Origin: Ascaris suum
Taxonomy: Eukaryota > Nematoda > Chromadorea > Rhabditida > Ascarididae
Reading direction: 5' to 3'
Assembly (NCBI GenBank): GCA_013433145.1
Contig: CM024179.1
Coordinates: 7,413,300 to 7,477,299 of the forward strand
DNA: 64,000 nucleotides
The notes under the pieces are model-generated. The model saw only the letters and a program-made list of their open reading frames with translations, ran no database searches and was not told where the DNA came from. Numbering within the stretch: position 1 is the first letter of the stretch; the number at the start of each line of letters is the position of its first letter. This document shows positions 1 through 15,868 of this stretch, in pieces. A program made the translations under genes and the position numbers.

Positions 1-1330
1 TCTCAATTCAGATTTTTTAATGCCCACAACTACGAGTTCATAAATGCATTGCTCGAGGCCATTGATGATTCTTTGCCCTGAAAAGAGGAAGATGAAATTC
101 AACAAATCGTGACTGACAGGAAAAGGTAGAGATCGAAGAATACTCCTCCTTGCAAACAACTAAAGCAAAAAATTTAACCTCTCAGGAGAACGCTTTGAAG
201 TTAGAAAGCAGGAGACAAGAATTCCGAAGCCTTTAAGTACCCTCAACGCTAAGAGAATATTTATTAAATATTTCTAATTCCAAGAAAGTGCTAAATGAAT
301 GAATCCATAAGCATAGAATTCGTTAGTTCAAAAAAAAAAAACAACAAGCACATTCTAGGCGATAGAGAACGCAAATAGCGATGAGGAAAACATTTTCGAA
401 GATCTAATTAACCGCTCATCGCCAATATCTCTAAGAGTAAGGTTTCCTTCAAAACAGATGCATCAATGTAAAATAGAACTCCGTTTCCGCTCCCCCATCG
501 ACCCAACCCCCCCCCCCCTCCCCCTCAAACAATTTCCGGATGTGGAAGAAAACATGAAGGCCACATAGCGCTTTTAATATGCAGAATAGATAGAGTTCAT
601 GCTGTTGAAATACCTAAGAAATCTTGGAGTGTTGGGAAAAACGTGTTATGTTCACCTTCATAGAGGTAAAGGTATGCGGATGAAAATACGAATAATTTTT
701 AAGCTACATAAGAAGAGCTTAAGATTTTAGCCGCTGAACTGCATAAGAATAGGCCATCTTGATGAGTTTTTACGAAGCAAATAAGAACGTCATTGTAAAA
801 TGAGAACGAGTGGAAGAAAAGGCAGGATTTCATCGTGGATGAAGCGAAGTGGAACACCTATCAGCCATACGATAGATCATCCAAAGCAGTTATATGTAAG
901 TAGAATATAACTTCTGTTTTCATTGACTTCGCTTATACGTTCGATAGCAACGATAGTGACAGCCTCTAGCAGCTATTTAGCGAGAATGGCGGCCACCCTT
1001 TCTAAGAAAGATTGCATCATTGGCAGTGAGACTGGAAAGATTAGGACGAGAATGCCAACTGGGGAGCACTTCTTAGACAAGTTTAGATAGGAGCTATAAA
1101 AGGATCAAGGCCAAGAACGTTGCTGCTTAGTTATGTGTGAGATGAAGTGATGCGTGCAATACTTGAAAGAGTCGACAGCGATGTGTTTATGCATCACTTG
1201 CGTTGTGCTCATTATAGTGCAAGGTTTGCTGAAAAATCAATTTGGGAATGATCCCGGACCCCTTGGCTCTATCGTTTTAAAATTATGGCCTAGGCCTCAA
1301 GTCTGGTAAATGTCGTTGCAACACCGACAT
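1..1330 (+). pseudogene. Decayed non-LTR retrotransposon, reverse transcriptase region
   Basis: This is a relic of a non-LTR retrotransposon reverse transcriptase, broken by many stops and frameshifts. Around 810-895 one frame reads VEEKAGFHRG-stop-SEVEHLSAIR, which matches the RT block usually written EQAGFRPG(R)S..D.I..LRQI. At 916-960 a different frame reads VFIDFAYTFDSNDSD, corresponding to the RT motif with the first catalytic aspartate (FIDF..AFDS). At about 1043-1090 a third frame reads RTRMPTGEHFLDKF, and at 1141-1173 DEVMRAILERV resembles the 'FNxxIDxVMR' block that follows the GVRQG motif. No YADD/FADD block was found. The order of motifs is correct for RTE-type elements, but the exact clade is inferred. 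The left end runs off the window. Sequence from 1 to 800 is included because short ORF scraps continue there, but it is not independently recognisable. Confidence 0.55.
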
Positions 1331-4300
1331 CAGCTAATAACCACTGTCGGTCGATGCTTCCCGCAGTAAAGAAAAGAATTCTTTCTATTATTTCACTTCC
1401 CAAATAGTTCACGATGCTTTACAATTGCATACATGAATAAAAATTTACGCAGAGCATCAAACTAGAAATCTCCGTGGCACAGATCCTTCATTTTTTCTGT
1501 GAGCTTCAGAGAAGTGACTTTTGATGAAAGCTCAAACGAATCGTCTGAAGGTTTTCGAATGAACTAAATGGCTTCATGTAATATGTAACGATTAAGTTAA
1601 GTAAAATCGCTACGACATCTTGTTAAAGAAAGCTAATGAAGCAATAGGTCAAGAAAGAAGTAGTCTGCAAACAGTGGTAACTATGGTTATAATACAAGAA
1701 CTCAAGTATACATAACTCAGCTTCTTGAAGGCTGGTGGATTCAGCACAATTATTGCTTTCCGAAACAGTGAACTCGGAATGGGAATTGAGCGGAACCATG
1801 CCCGTCACGTGGCAGATGCCTGATTGGATGCCTCAACTGGTGCCAATGACGGTGATTATGAAAACATATAGAGAAAAACTCCCTTATTTTAAATTCGATG
1901 AACGCTATTGTACAGTCCTATATCTATGCTATAAGCATCAGCCAATTACTTAGCCAGTGAGTGGTCAGTAAAGGTTTACAACAAATGCACTTTCTTCTGG
2001 GACTTTTTTTACGGTGAGTGAAAAAGGCAAGGGATCTGAGAACATGAATGAGCGGTAGAGTGTTATATCAGATCGGCAAAATTCCCCTCTCCTTCTCCCC
2101 AGCCCCTTTGCCTCCTGCCTTCACCTCACATCGCTCCGAAAATGCTTCACGTGCGAATATCATTGATATAATTACGGAGGTAAGCCCGTCAGTCAATTTC
2201 TGACTTCAGATGTTCCAATCTCTATTAGTCGTCCATTATAGTGACACCAATGTACCTTTTTTCCATCGTCTTGTCTCCGAAAGACTATTATCGCTCAGTA
2301 AAGCATTCTAAGTGTGCGGGAAATAATTGGTTTGGCGAGACCAAAGATCGCATCGCATAACGCTTTTGTCGAGAATTACATATTGTTAAGTTTTAGCCTA
2401 TAAAACCCCTATCAAAGCATTGGAACCTTAAATTAACATAAACTCAAAGATTTCAATGAATTTCAAAACTTTAAAGAAAATCCTTTTTCTTTGAAGCATT
2501 ACACTGTGAAATATATGAATACTTTTATTTCGCTGCAAACTTCACATAAGGAGAGGAAAGGAAGTGAAATTCTCGCGAACATTCAAGCAGCATAATTAAG
2601 CAACTTTCCGATACATTTTAATGAGCCAATTGATTTGTCGTGTTTTCTCGCCTCGCAAATCCACTCAACATTGATCGTTCGGCTCATAATTTTTTAAAAA
2701 ATGAGCAAAACTTTTTTCTCTCTAGCAATTTTAATTTGATTTCGTCGATAATTCAAATCTGCAGATTTTGCTCTCCTCGTCTTTAAAGGTGAAATTTTGT
2801 TCGTGAAAATATTAAGGCTACCGCTTTAAAAAAAATATTCACATTCACAGAAATTTTTAGCATCAGATAAAATGCCGATTTTGTGGGTGGATGTAGCAAG
2901 ATACTATGATATGCAGCATTAATAAAGCTACCAAAATATTCCGCAGCCTATAACAGATTGCACAGACTATAGCAGATTTACAGATTAGAGTGCAAATTTC
3001 GGATGTATAATCCCAGAAGTGTGGAATGCTTTTTGTGAACGCCACGCTCAAAAAATTCCGAAAATCCGAAATCAAAGGTCGCGATGATCTTATTCTGGTG
3101 CTTCTGCCTATGAATATACGGTAACTTCTATTTATAGTTTCTCCACTAGCCATAGTTTAGTTCAGCAATAGCTCAGTAGAATAAAAAAATATGCAAGGAT
3201 CTGCTATCTTCAGCATTCTATCGATGGCTGAGCACTTGTCATCGGAAACAGTAGACATAGTGATAAATTTCACATCTCACCACATTTTTTTTTGCATTTA
3301 AAGAAATTTGCATTTGTAATAGATATTAGAGAGTGTCCCACGTGTGTCTTATGTGTACGCATGATCCATATGTCAGTGAAATCATCAACGTAGACAATAA
3401 AATGAAATAGATGTAAAGCATGTTAGAAAATATTGCCAATCCTTGCGTGCTTTTCTCTTTGTTTGTGCATCAACGTTGAAATGATTTAAAGACATTTATA
3501 AACACCAAAAAAATTGATAATTAAATTTTCATTTCCTACCGATCGGGTTGCAAATATTCTTTCACAGAGAATCTATGCGGGGGTCGAAACAAATGAAATG
3601 TGGATTGGCACAGTTTGTTATGTGCTGTTATTTTATGCACTTGAACTATTGAGTTTGTTGCATAGTTTCTCTCGCCCATCCCATTATTTGTTCATTTAGC
3701 ACAACACAAGAATATATACGTGTATACGATACGTATTTTTGCACCAAACGAAAATCTCTTTCAGGATATCAACGAAATCAACGTCAAATGCGACAATAAT
3801 TTCAATTGATACCACTTTAGGTATTCCTGATAACGGGAATTACACAGATCGAAGCTCGGGAAATGTTGGGCTTTCACCACTTTATAGACGGGGAAGCCTT
3901 TACATATTTCCCTTTATTTTACTGATAGTTAAGGTGAAATTAAATTATTTAGATGGTACTTAGCGTTGAGCTTTACTGTGTTCATGCAAGATACAAAAGA
4001 GTCTAATTGCATTTGCAACAGTTCTTTGGTTAAGGTTTTTCTCGAAGGTTTGAAGAATGAAGTGTCTTAGTATTGATTTTCCATTTTTCAAAGATTTCGA
4101 AAAGAAAAAGACTACCTGTTCAAAGGGATTTAATAAAAGAGATTTTGTTAGTGAAGAAAACATGCAACATTGATCTCATACCATTTGCATTAAATACTTG
4201 TCTAATAATGCAATCAAGCGATAATATACGACAAATGAACGAAGGGAAAAACGATGAGATGATGTACGCTCCCAAATTAGAAACAATTGCGAATTGAAAT

Positions 4301-7300
4301 CACATAGGATTATCGGAATTTGCAGTGAGCGGAAATTTAGAAATTGCAACTTTGCATCAACTTGACGTAGCAGCACTAAGTAGTAGCGAACTTGCCGCAG
4401 CACCACTAAATGTTGTTGCTAAAGAAAGGAATTTCAAAACGAGTAACTCAATTAGCACTCATCTAATTCGCTAACTTTATCTCACTGTTGTTGCTAAATA
4501 TGTATCAGTTTGAAGAATCTATACTACCTGAGACATAAAATGCACTAATATATGCATAAAATACTTGCCAAAAAATCATTTGCATATTTAACGCCCATCG
4601 GATAGAAAGTTTAAAAGGTTTTTTTTCTTTAGAAATTTGCATATTCGTTGATCGAAATATCTTCCTTGAAACAAGTGACAGCCGTTATAATTTTGTGAGA
4701 AAGACAACCGTTAATGGACGTTTTTCAATATTTGTTGGAAAGGGCATTTCCTAAGCTGAAAATAATATTCGATGCGTTGTGGAAAAAAAATGCATAAAAG
4801 CAGTGCTCATATTTCCCTCCCTTTCCCTCCTCCTTCTTCGTTATAGCGGGTGCTCATCGATTAAAGCTTTTTAAATAAACCAAGAAGTGCCAAAGGTGAA
4901 TATAGGTAAAGAAGAAATGTGTAGGCCTATGCCATAAAGTTTGGGTAAGATGAGGAGGAATGACGACGAGGAAAACCTGCTCAAAAAAATCGCTAGTCCA
5001 GGAAACTAGAGTAGACATTTTTGAACGCATTGTCGTGTGTTAACGCAAAAAGCATCAACGTTACCATAGTCTTAATCAGCACGACATTTCGATTCGCCTC
5101 ATTTTCACTCACTACTCTATAGACGTCATCGGAACAACTCCCAAACGGTTTACGTTTTGAGTGGAAATCATTCTATGGGAGCATTTGAAGACTTTAGGAT
5201 CGCTGCTTTGGACGCTACAAATTATCGACGGCATTTTTTTTTCACACTCATCTTTGCTCCGCAATTTTTTGGAGTTGCGCCAATAATAATCACTCATGTA
5301 GAAACCTACTTGTTCCGAATTTTAGAACAAACTGCGACTGGATTTTGTCGCGAATTCGTGAGGACATTATTTTTGACCAAACTCAACGATTTATAATTTG
5401 TAACGTTTATTGTTTGGTCGATTTGCAAATTTTTGCTTCCTGTCTTTAAATTCAGCGCACCAAGTAAAATGGCCCAAGTTCTTTTTCAGTACTCACCCTC
5501 GATATGTACACTTTACAATACCCTATTAATGTTGGAGGGCCTTATTTTAAAATTAAAAAACTCCATAATTTCGACTATTTTATTCATGGTACCAAATTCG
5601 AACATAAACGTCGAACATTCTAAGCAAAGGCAATTTTTTACACGGCAAAATCAGAGGCTGACAATTTTTATCACTAATCCACAAGTGATAAATTTCAACG
5701 GCCCATGAAATTTATTGGAAAATGTTTTCCAAATTTTGCATATTTTATAAATTTTCTTCAAAAATTTCAACTTCCAATCTTCTCTAGAGTTGGCTCGCTT
5801 ATTTTCAATCATTTTTCTATATCTGCTTGTCGTTTCATTGCGGCTCGCTCTCAAAAACTTTTCAACTTTACAATTGTCCATGCGTATCTCTAAACTTAAT
5901 TTCAATGTGAGGCAGAACAAACAATTACCCAAGTACCATCTTACAAAAAAAAATAGTTCAAGTAAATAAAACCTCTAAACCCTGTGACAAATCAGTTGTT
6001 TGTCGATTGAAGAGTATGACAGCCAAATAGGATGGCAAAGCTTCCACAACTTTATCGACTATATGTCTCTAAGTTGAGCAAAGTGTCGCGAAGGAGCGTT
6101 GTTTTCGATGTGTTGGCATCGAATAAACGTTAGAAACGATCACAACAAGAAATAATTGAAGCATCGTTACGAGAAAATTCATTCTATTCGGGCGTTCATT
6201 AAGCAAATATTAAATTTAATACTATCAAAATCAATGTTAATTATTTGGCACATTCTAAGAACTGAAAATTTTTTATTTTCCATTCATATATGGACAAAAA
6301 ATGTTCACATTCATCTTTTCAATCAAAAGTTTCTAATCGTTCATGCATCAAATTCCTATAATGAAGAAAAAAGGTTATATTGGAAAATTTTAATAATAGC
6401 TGAGCAAAACTATCCTATACATTGCATCGTTATTTCATGTATTTTTTTTCACTTTTTTTAATGAAAAAAAGCTAAAGCATAAGCGTTTAAAAAGCACCTG
6501 ATTATCATAGTCTATATTGCATATGATGAAAAATCAAATATTGATAGAAAGTTTTAAAGAAGAGTAGATGAAATAAACGAATAACTTATCAAAAGTAGCC
6601 CTCCACTCTTCACTTGAATTCAGCAAACGACTAACGATTGCTGAAGACAATAAGTGCAATGATTTTTTGGGAATAAACTTATGCTTATGTCACAAATAGA
6701 AAATAAAATTCCCTCAAACATCCATAAATCTATGTGGAACCTTGAGAATATATATGTCAATAAAACCTCCTTCACACAGCCGTAAATAATTAGCTAATCG
6801 GCTCACGAAGAAAAATTGTGAGCTATTGAGATTTATAGCTCTATATCATCTGTACATAACCTAACAAAGTAATGAAGGAGGCTGTATTTAGTATTTAAGT
6901 AATGAAGAGGTAAACAAGTAGACCCCTCAAAGAAGAATAAGAATATTAATTGAAAAAAACTGATGAAATATTTTATAATTGAGCGATGTAAACAATATTC
7001 AGCTCTAGGTAACAGATTATAATATAAACGCCAATATAAAGGCACACCTATAAAACAGTAGAAGCATTATCTATACAGAAACTTAAGTTGAATCTTGTCG
7101 AGTTGAGAAACAATAGAGCTATTTGCAATTTTTTCATCAAAGTTGGAAAAAATTTTTATTTTAGCAATAAAAAAGTTTTACTCTTAATAAAGTTTTCAAA
7201 TAAAATCTAAATTATATTCAAATTACAATAGTTCAACTACTCGAAAATTTTATCGCATTCAATAAATAAGTAGAGAAAAGCGAAATCAATGAAAACAGCT

Positions 7301-10170
7301 TGAGTTATTCCGTTGAGATTCCTTCTTCTCGCTTTAATTCGATACAATCGCGCATATCTTTTGTTGAGGCGATTTATGCAACACAAGAAATTTTATTCAC
7401 TCTTGTATTAGAAGTTCAATTGGCACACTTGCATAGTTTAAATAAAATAAACGTATATGCTATATAGGACAATGTGATGCACTAATACTGAAGAAGAGAT
7501 TTTATGTATTACATAGATTAGTGCTTCAACTCCTAGGGGGATAAATTAAGGCATTGCAATAATTGCGCCATAGAAAACTTAAATTTTTAAATGACAACCA
7601 ATACTGTATGGTTTATAAATTTTGCAGGATTTAAACCAATATTGCAGCGTTTATACTGTAAAATAAACTCTACTAGATAAAAGAACGGTAAGCCACGAAG
7701 ATTTCCATACCCCCCCCCCCCCCAACAAAAAAAATTGGAATTAAGTACGCATTTGCAAATCTTCTATCAAACCCACTCAATATATAAATAGTTAAAAGCA
7801 ATGAAATATACGGCAGTAATGGTATGATGCTTATTTGCTTTAAATTTACCGACTGACTATTTGATTCCTCCACCAAAGACCTGTTTAATAGGCTCACGCA
7901 GATTTACCTTGGCAAAGAGCTCGCTATGATAGTTCATGTCTGTGCGCACGCACATCTACGTTTGTATATCTATCTGTCCGGCATTTTCGGCATGAAAACC
8001 GATGAAGCTAGAGTTATGGAATTGCGCGAAAATAACGTATATTAGCATTGGCATGATTTACGTTTCTTTCGGGGTGGCCCTGACCCAACGCTCAGCCAGA
8101 AGCTCGTTGGAGCACCGAGAATATCCTCGGATTCTAAATTTTCTTAATAGAATCCTCCATACCGTTTGCTAATTTCCAATCCCCGCTCATAAGTTATTTA
8201 GTTGTGTTGTTCGATCGAAGTATATCAAAACCTAAGAGCACACATTCGATTTTTGTGTTTAAAAATAGTAAAAATTTTTTCGCTTTAACCTTCTCCAGAG
8301 GCATTTTTCTAAAACGGAAAAACCATTGCTTATTTTATTTATTTTTCACATACAATCTGTTCAAATTACTTCTATACTTTTGCATTTTCTTCTTTCATCG
8401 CTCTCTTATCTTTACTTGCTGCTATTTCACAGCTGTAAATATCATGTTCATTTAGCACTACATTTTTATCGCAATATAGAGCGACATATTCAACAAGTCT
8501 CATGTAATTTTCTTCAATATATTATATTTTAATGATGCAATTATTTGTTAAATCGTTTTTCTCGTGTCGCTCGTATAGATATTCCTTCCGCGCTGCAAAA
8601 ATTATTCAAAGTTTTCTCTTACCGAAAATTACTCATAATTTCGCTTCTTTTTTTTTCGAGCATTATTTTTCAATTGTTCTTTTTTTTTAAATTTTCAATT
8701 CGATTTTCTCTAACTAAATTTTCCTTTCGAAATCCCCACTGTAAATGACATTTTCATTCTCGAACAATGTAAACTATCGTGGTATTTTACACTACGTTAA
8801 TCCACCAAAAAATTATTCGTCCTTTATAAGGGAATTTTAAGAATGAATGCGTTTTTTTTGATGCATAAAAAATCGTAATCATCCACTTCACTTAAAAAGA
8901 ATAACGTAACAAGAAAAAGGGATAATGGCAACAAGAGAGTAATTTGATATCTCTGGATTTAAACTCATTTCCGAACTCGATTATTCGTTACTAGAGAGAT
9001 CTGTTTCTTTTACCACTTCGATAGGCAAAATTTGCCATCTCTTTTTTTTTTCGTCGACATCGAAACACTTTTTTTTGCAATTGTACAACATTTTCACTAC
9101 CTCTCTAGAAGCTAGAATTAACACAGCTTTAACTCGTTAACAATGAAATATGCAACAATTCATCCCAATTAGCTAATTTAAGCATAACTTAGCATCGAAT
9201 ACATCTCATTACGCTAAGCGTATTCTACAATACTTTTGAAGTGCTGCAATCAAATGCTGTTCTTAAACTGGAGGTGTTTTTTTGGGTTTTTTATATGATC
9301 CATGAACTTTGGGCCATTTAGAGAATTTCTCTCGATAATGCATTTTCCATCCCGTCTCGCCGTTTTCACTTTAAGTGCCTCAAAGATTTCGCGAGTGATC
9401 CCAACGGCATCAAAATACCCTAGAAATTAAAGGTATCCTATAGTTTGAAGCAATCCAAGACTAAGCGCATTTTGAACAACGAGGCGGTGCGAGGAAATTT
9501 AACAATTCAATAGAATTTGAAGAAAAAAGCTCGAACTTTACGTCCAACTAAGAAGAAATTTCCTCACCGTTCAATCCTAAACAGCATCATGGAAAGAACC
9601 TCCCATATAAGTTTTGTCATCACTATCAACTGTGAAATAAACTGAAAGAAGTCAAAATTACCAAAATTGCATATATCTTACATTATAGCTAAATTGCACT
9701 TACATCAATCAACGAACGCTATCAAGCTTTTTGAATAGAAAATGAAGCTTTCATTTGTGATTAGTATGAGCGGCCGTTTAATTAGAAATAAAAAAGCACG
9801 AATGCGCATATGTGTAGTTGAACTAAACTATGTGTTCAAAGAGACGAGATAGCAAAAGCAAATATAATACCAATTCCGCGCATAGGTTTTTTCCTTTCGT
9901 TTCAACCGGATTGTAATTATTAACGATACGCTCCGATTGATGTGAAATGCAATAGAATTGTTTACAAAACATATGCAGAAAAAAAAAATTTTTTTTTTTG
10001 GCACATCAAAATGTCATTTAAAAAAATTTACATATAGATGAATCGATTTAAGTTGAGGAAATTCAACGATGCGAATTATATCAATCAGATTTTCGAATTT
10101 TATTGTAGCGATCCTCTACTTGAAACTTTTGGAAGGATGGACGACTCTGAGAGACGGTCTATGTGCGAAT
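1331..10170. other. AT-rich non-coding stretch
   Basis: I recognise no gene in this 8.8 kb. All open frames are short, AT-rich and without domain motifs. Short homopolymers occur, including a run of 14 C at 7711-7724 and many A or T runs of 8-10. The 9.7-10 kb part has A8/T10 runs back to back near 9980-10000. No transposon motifs were recognised here. Confidence 0.5.
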
Positions 10171-10231
10171 AAGTTTACATTCGTAAGTGCATTACGGCTT
10201 TGCTTTAATGCGCATTTACGAATGTAAACTT
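10171..10231. repeat. Inverted repeat / hairpin (16-bp perfect arms plus imperfect inner stem)
   Basis: The left arm AAGTTTACATTCGTAA (10171-10186) is the exact reverse complement of TTACGAATGTAAACTT (10216-10231). The stem continues inward imperfectly, GTGCATTA against TAATGCGCA, leaving a loop of about 10 bases around 10195-10205. An A-rich run follows the right arm. It could be the end-to-end remnant of a small inverted-repeat transposon, or a foldback that could be transcribed; nothing in the flanks decides between them. Confidence 0.75.
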
Positions 10232-12790
10232 GCAAAAAAAAAGTATAAAGCACTATTTCATTCTTTTTATTTATCAATGAGAAGCGAAAAAATATTTTCT
10301 TAATTAATAGCGCAGCTTCTTTTATTTCGATTCTACTTTTTTTTTCTCGACATTAAAAGGAATGTACATACTAAACAAATCAACAATAAGTATATCATTC
10401 AAGTAAAGTTTTCTTTTTTTTTTTTAAACTAGTTTGGAATACTTTTTAAAGAGGGAAAGATAAGGCGCATTTTTTTTAATATCTGGGAATTATATTCAAA
10501 CAAGAAGAATATGTGATATGCAAAGATGAGCATCAATTTATGAGATTTTCTAAAGGATAAAATCATGCTAAACATGAACAAAGCGTAGAGCTTTCTACGT
10601 TACCATTTGATAGAGGCATGAAAACGTTTTTTTTTTTGGAAGGCGTGGTCAATTTCAGCGCTGGCAGCTTTTATTCTTCGTCTGCTTCATATGACTGCCA
10701 AGCTACATCCGAAACGGAAGAAAGGAAATAGAGAAAGAAGGTTGTACCCGACCTAGGGCTTTTTGAGCATCCTAGTGGACTTGGAAGACATGAGAAATTC
10801 ATCCGTCAAAAAATTGCGCAGGCGCAGTTTATAAATTTTTTCATCATAATTTCCCTTCCCCCGCATCCCAGTCCCCATTTCATCTCAAATAACTGAACAT
10901 ATGCAATTCGAGCATGGTGCATTCTGAGGTTTTCTAACTAGATAGCTCGATATTCCTGTGGACTCTTTATCGGATAAACAGTCGCATAAACTGCTAACAG
11001 TGCTCACTCTCAGCATACCGTATCCAATTTCGAACGTCACTTTTTTTATGGTATGGTGAGTGGATGTGACAGCTTTGATCCTATACTTGTCTATGTTTAG
11101 AACGCTCTAATTAGAGCTTAAAGTATATTTGAATGAAAAGGGTGAAAGCAAAAAATGCAAATGTGAGGCAGTGTAATGATGGGCAATGTTGTTATCGAGA
11201 AGGTTAAACGACAATTTGTAAAACGCTTCCATAATGTGGATAAAATCTTTGCTTAGAATTAAAGAATAGCAATTCGAGTCCTCAATGCATCTTGCAATTC
11301 TCACTTTCGTTCATCTTAATTAATTAATGATATTTCCCTCGAATTCCTGGAGTTGGATAGCCGAGAGATTTCAAGTGAGTTCTTTGAAGTTTGAACTTGG
11401 CAAGTTCAAATTCAATCGTAAAATTTAGAAAATGCACGAAAAATGCTAACGCTAAATGATGAAATGAACGCTTGTTTGGTAAAAAAGACATCAAAAATTT
11501 GTTGGAGATTGCAAAAATTGGCGTGATTCTGTCTCACTTTCTGTTGGCGATTTATTGTTGATTCACAAACTTGAAACTATATAACATTTATGATGCAGCT
11601 TAAACTTGAAGTACTGTTTTGTCTTTCATCTTTTATCGTTTCATCAATCATCTACAATAGCAAATATATTTAAAGAGGATAGGATTTATTAAATGAGCGC
11701 TTTATTAGAATTAAATTAAATATTAAATGATAGAATTACATAAAAGAGTTTTGTTGAAGAAAATCTCGTCGGCGACGAAAAAAAAAGAGACACGTCTCTA
11801 AAATCAGTTAAAAATCGCCCAACTCATTGATATTGCAGAACTTATCAAATTCATTAACTTTATTAAGTCCATTAATGTGGATTATAATTAACCTAATTAA
11901 AATGCCTAGTCGATTTATGAGGCATCAATAGCACTTTATAACGTTATAAATAAATATAAGTAATTCGATAAAATAAGACCTTTAAAAACGTCGAATTTTC
12001 GCATATTCATTGATTTGCAATTACATGCATTCATGCGCGTCCTAAGTTATTCCTTGATGACATACTTATGCAGTGTGCTGGTCCTAGTTACTACCTTTTA
12101 CGACACTATGTAAATAATTTCTCTGCAGTAAGTCATAATTTAAGCAGAACATAATCTTTCCTAAATCAAAGAGTAGTTCTTGGTTATTTTCGCATTAAGA
12201 AATAAGAGGGAAAAAAAAGAGGAAAAACCATTCGCCACTAAATGTCTCGAAAAAATTTTCAATTAGATTTATAAGGCATACCTTGCAATACTCAACCATC
12301 GACAGATATTATGCATATAACAAAGGTATCTGAGTGTAATATTATGAGCGCAGAAGGCAATTTAGAAAGCAGCAGACATGCATTTCGTCGGCTTATTTAA
12401 CTTGAAGTTAGCGGTAGTTTTTTTTTTTAGTGAAAAAAGGCTCCATAGCTCACGAACATCTCGAATTACTTACAGTCTCATAGATGTTCGAAAATCTCCA
12501 ATCGAATCGTTTATAAGCATCTGCAAGCGCAAATTTATATAGCTAAAAATGTTGCAAAAATTTTTAAGCAAATAAATTTGAAAAATTTTTGCATAAAACG
12601 TTTTGAATACGAATAAAAAAATTTTTCGTCGAAAAATCTATAGAATTTTTTAAAATTCGTAAGCACCTATTTTTTGAATTCACTTATTTATGGAAGTTTC
12701 CAACTTAGTGGAATTAATAAGCAGAAAAGAAATAGTTTGTTGCAATAGCAAAGAAAAAAAACTAGTTGTAATTTTTGTTTTTGCAAACAG
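10232..12790. other. AT-rich non-coding stretch
   Basis: No gene or recognisable mobile element was seen. The stretch contains short A/T homopolymers and AT-biased simple sequence, for example the A/T-run-rich block at about 12545-12660. Confidence 0.45.
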
Positions 12791-12854
12791 TTACAAATTT
12801 CTAATTGTAAATTGTAATTAGATCTAATTGTAATTGTAAATTAGAAATTTGTAA
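12791..12854. repeat. 64-bp near-palindrome
   Basis: The outer arms TTACAAATTTCTAATT (12791-12806) and AATTAGAAATTTGTAA (12839-12854) are exact reverse complements. At the centre sits a separate perfect 14-bp palindrome, AATTAGATCTAATT (12816-12829). The filler between consists of variants of the word TAATTGTAA, so the whole can fold as one hairpin. It may have arisen by local foldback of a short repeat. Confidence 0.75.
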
Positions 12855-14178
12855 GCTGATCACTAAGAATATTTAGAGGATTGGCAAACACTTATAATAT
12901 GAGTAAATAAAACTTTTAAACATTTGTTTACGACATCAATCATACTTTGCAATAAAAAAAAACGACGAAATACTCTTAAGTTTTCATTGAGTAAAAGCTG
13001 CAAACATTTTCTATCTTTTCTTACTTGTTGAACTACAACTAGAAATATCTCTTTTTTCAAAGTGTTGAAATTATCTACATGTCAATTAAAATAACGTATA
13101 AACTAAAAATAAGAGATAGAACATATTCAACAATACAGAATTAGATATAAAGTTGCGACTGTATTTGATTTGATAGAAATTATGTTGCAAAACAAGTGCG
13201 TTGCAATTTTCGAATGCAATTATCGCAATTAGTTGATCGAATTCATTGGATTGCGCAGATGATTGTAAATGCCAACAAGAGGTTCACAAAGCCTGCCACT
13301 TATTTCCTAATCATACTAACAAACGCTCAAACATAGAATTGTTAGATGCCATATTCTTAGCGACTTGTTAAGAAAGAATAAAAAAAATTTCATCCGAAAT
13401 TTTGAATTAAAAATTTTCCATCGTAATCATACAAAATTTACTTTGGCCATTTTAATGTGCGTGCATAAATCGATAGTGATATTATTAAGTCACATTATGC
13501 GATGCGTTAATACAATTTTGAGTCTTTATAATTTTTTATCATAAATTTGAAAAATTCATTCGCATCATTTTATAGCAAGATTTAAGCAACAGCATCGAAG
13601 CAATCCAAAGCCTACTGGTTTTAGATTGCTCCGATGTTAAGCCGATGTCACATACATTCTACGGCGAAGTTGTTTATTTGCATTCGAGGATCACATAAAG
13701 CTTTAGTTCATTAGCGTAGAACAGAGGAATGCGATGTGGCATGAAATGCAATACGTGAGAATGACACAAGCAAATTCTAGTTGAAGTTCTGTTAGTGCCA
13801 GCTGCCTCAGTACGACCGCCTAAATAAGAGTCTTCTCTATTCAACCCTTTACTGAGGTCCTTAAAATCTATTAAGCTTGCTAAATAAACGGTGTCGTTAC
13901 CGTAAAAAATTTTCATTTATTATTTTTGTCACTATTTTGTCTATGTTCCCTTTTGACAAGTTTTTCTTCTATATTTATCTGTAATAAAGCATTTCGATAA
14001 TATGATGACAAATCTTCTTTGTTTTCGAGGTTGATCACAATTTTTTTCTTTTCTACCCCTCACTGATCAACCGCACTAGAGATCTGAGGAACGACGAGGT
14101 GAAAACGATTGATGATCGTTGGCGTGATTTGGATATTGCACAATCGGATCTCAAATCTAACATATACGCAACGTCGTA
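12855..14178. other. AT-rich non-coding stretch with one short hairpin
   Basis: No gene was recognised. At 13596-13642 there is a short inverted repeat, CATCGAAGCAATC paired with GATTGCTCCGATG (one mismatch), around an approximately 20-base loop. It does not fit a tRNA or 5S rRNA. Confidence 0.4.
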
Positions 14179-14307
14179 GACGTGCGCTTTGCAGAATGCA
14201 AATATGCAGAAATATATGAAAAAGCCTTCGACAAGACTCACTTCTTATTAAAATTTGAAATGCGCAAATTTAACGGTTCGATAAATACTTTCGTTTGTGT
14301 TGTCTAA
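14179..14307 (+). pseudogene. Possible reverse transcriptase fragment
   Basis: One open frame of 42 codons reads DVRFAECKYAEIYEKAFDK followed by THFLLKFEMRKFNG. This resembles the RT block D(F)..AFDK..H..LL.KL...G of non-LTR elements, where the aspartate is the first catalytic residue. The first half diverges from the usual spacing, and no other RT motif could be confirmed in the flanks, so this may be a chance match. If real, it is a short decayed piece of a CR1- or RTE-like element. Confidence 0.25.

Positions 14308-15868
<1,561 letters not shown>

Noticed and set aside
13596..13660. Hairpin followed by GTTAAGC, resembling part of a 5S rRNA
   Set aside because: The 5S internal control boxes and terminal stem are absent. 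The resemblance is limited to a few bases.
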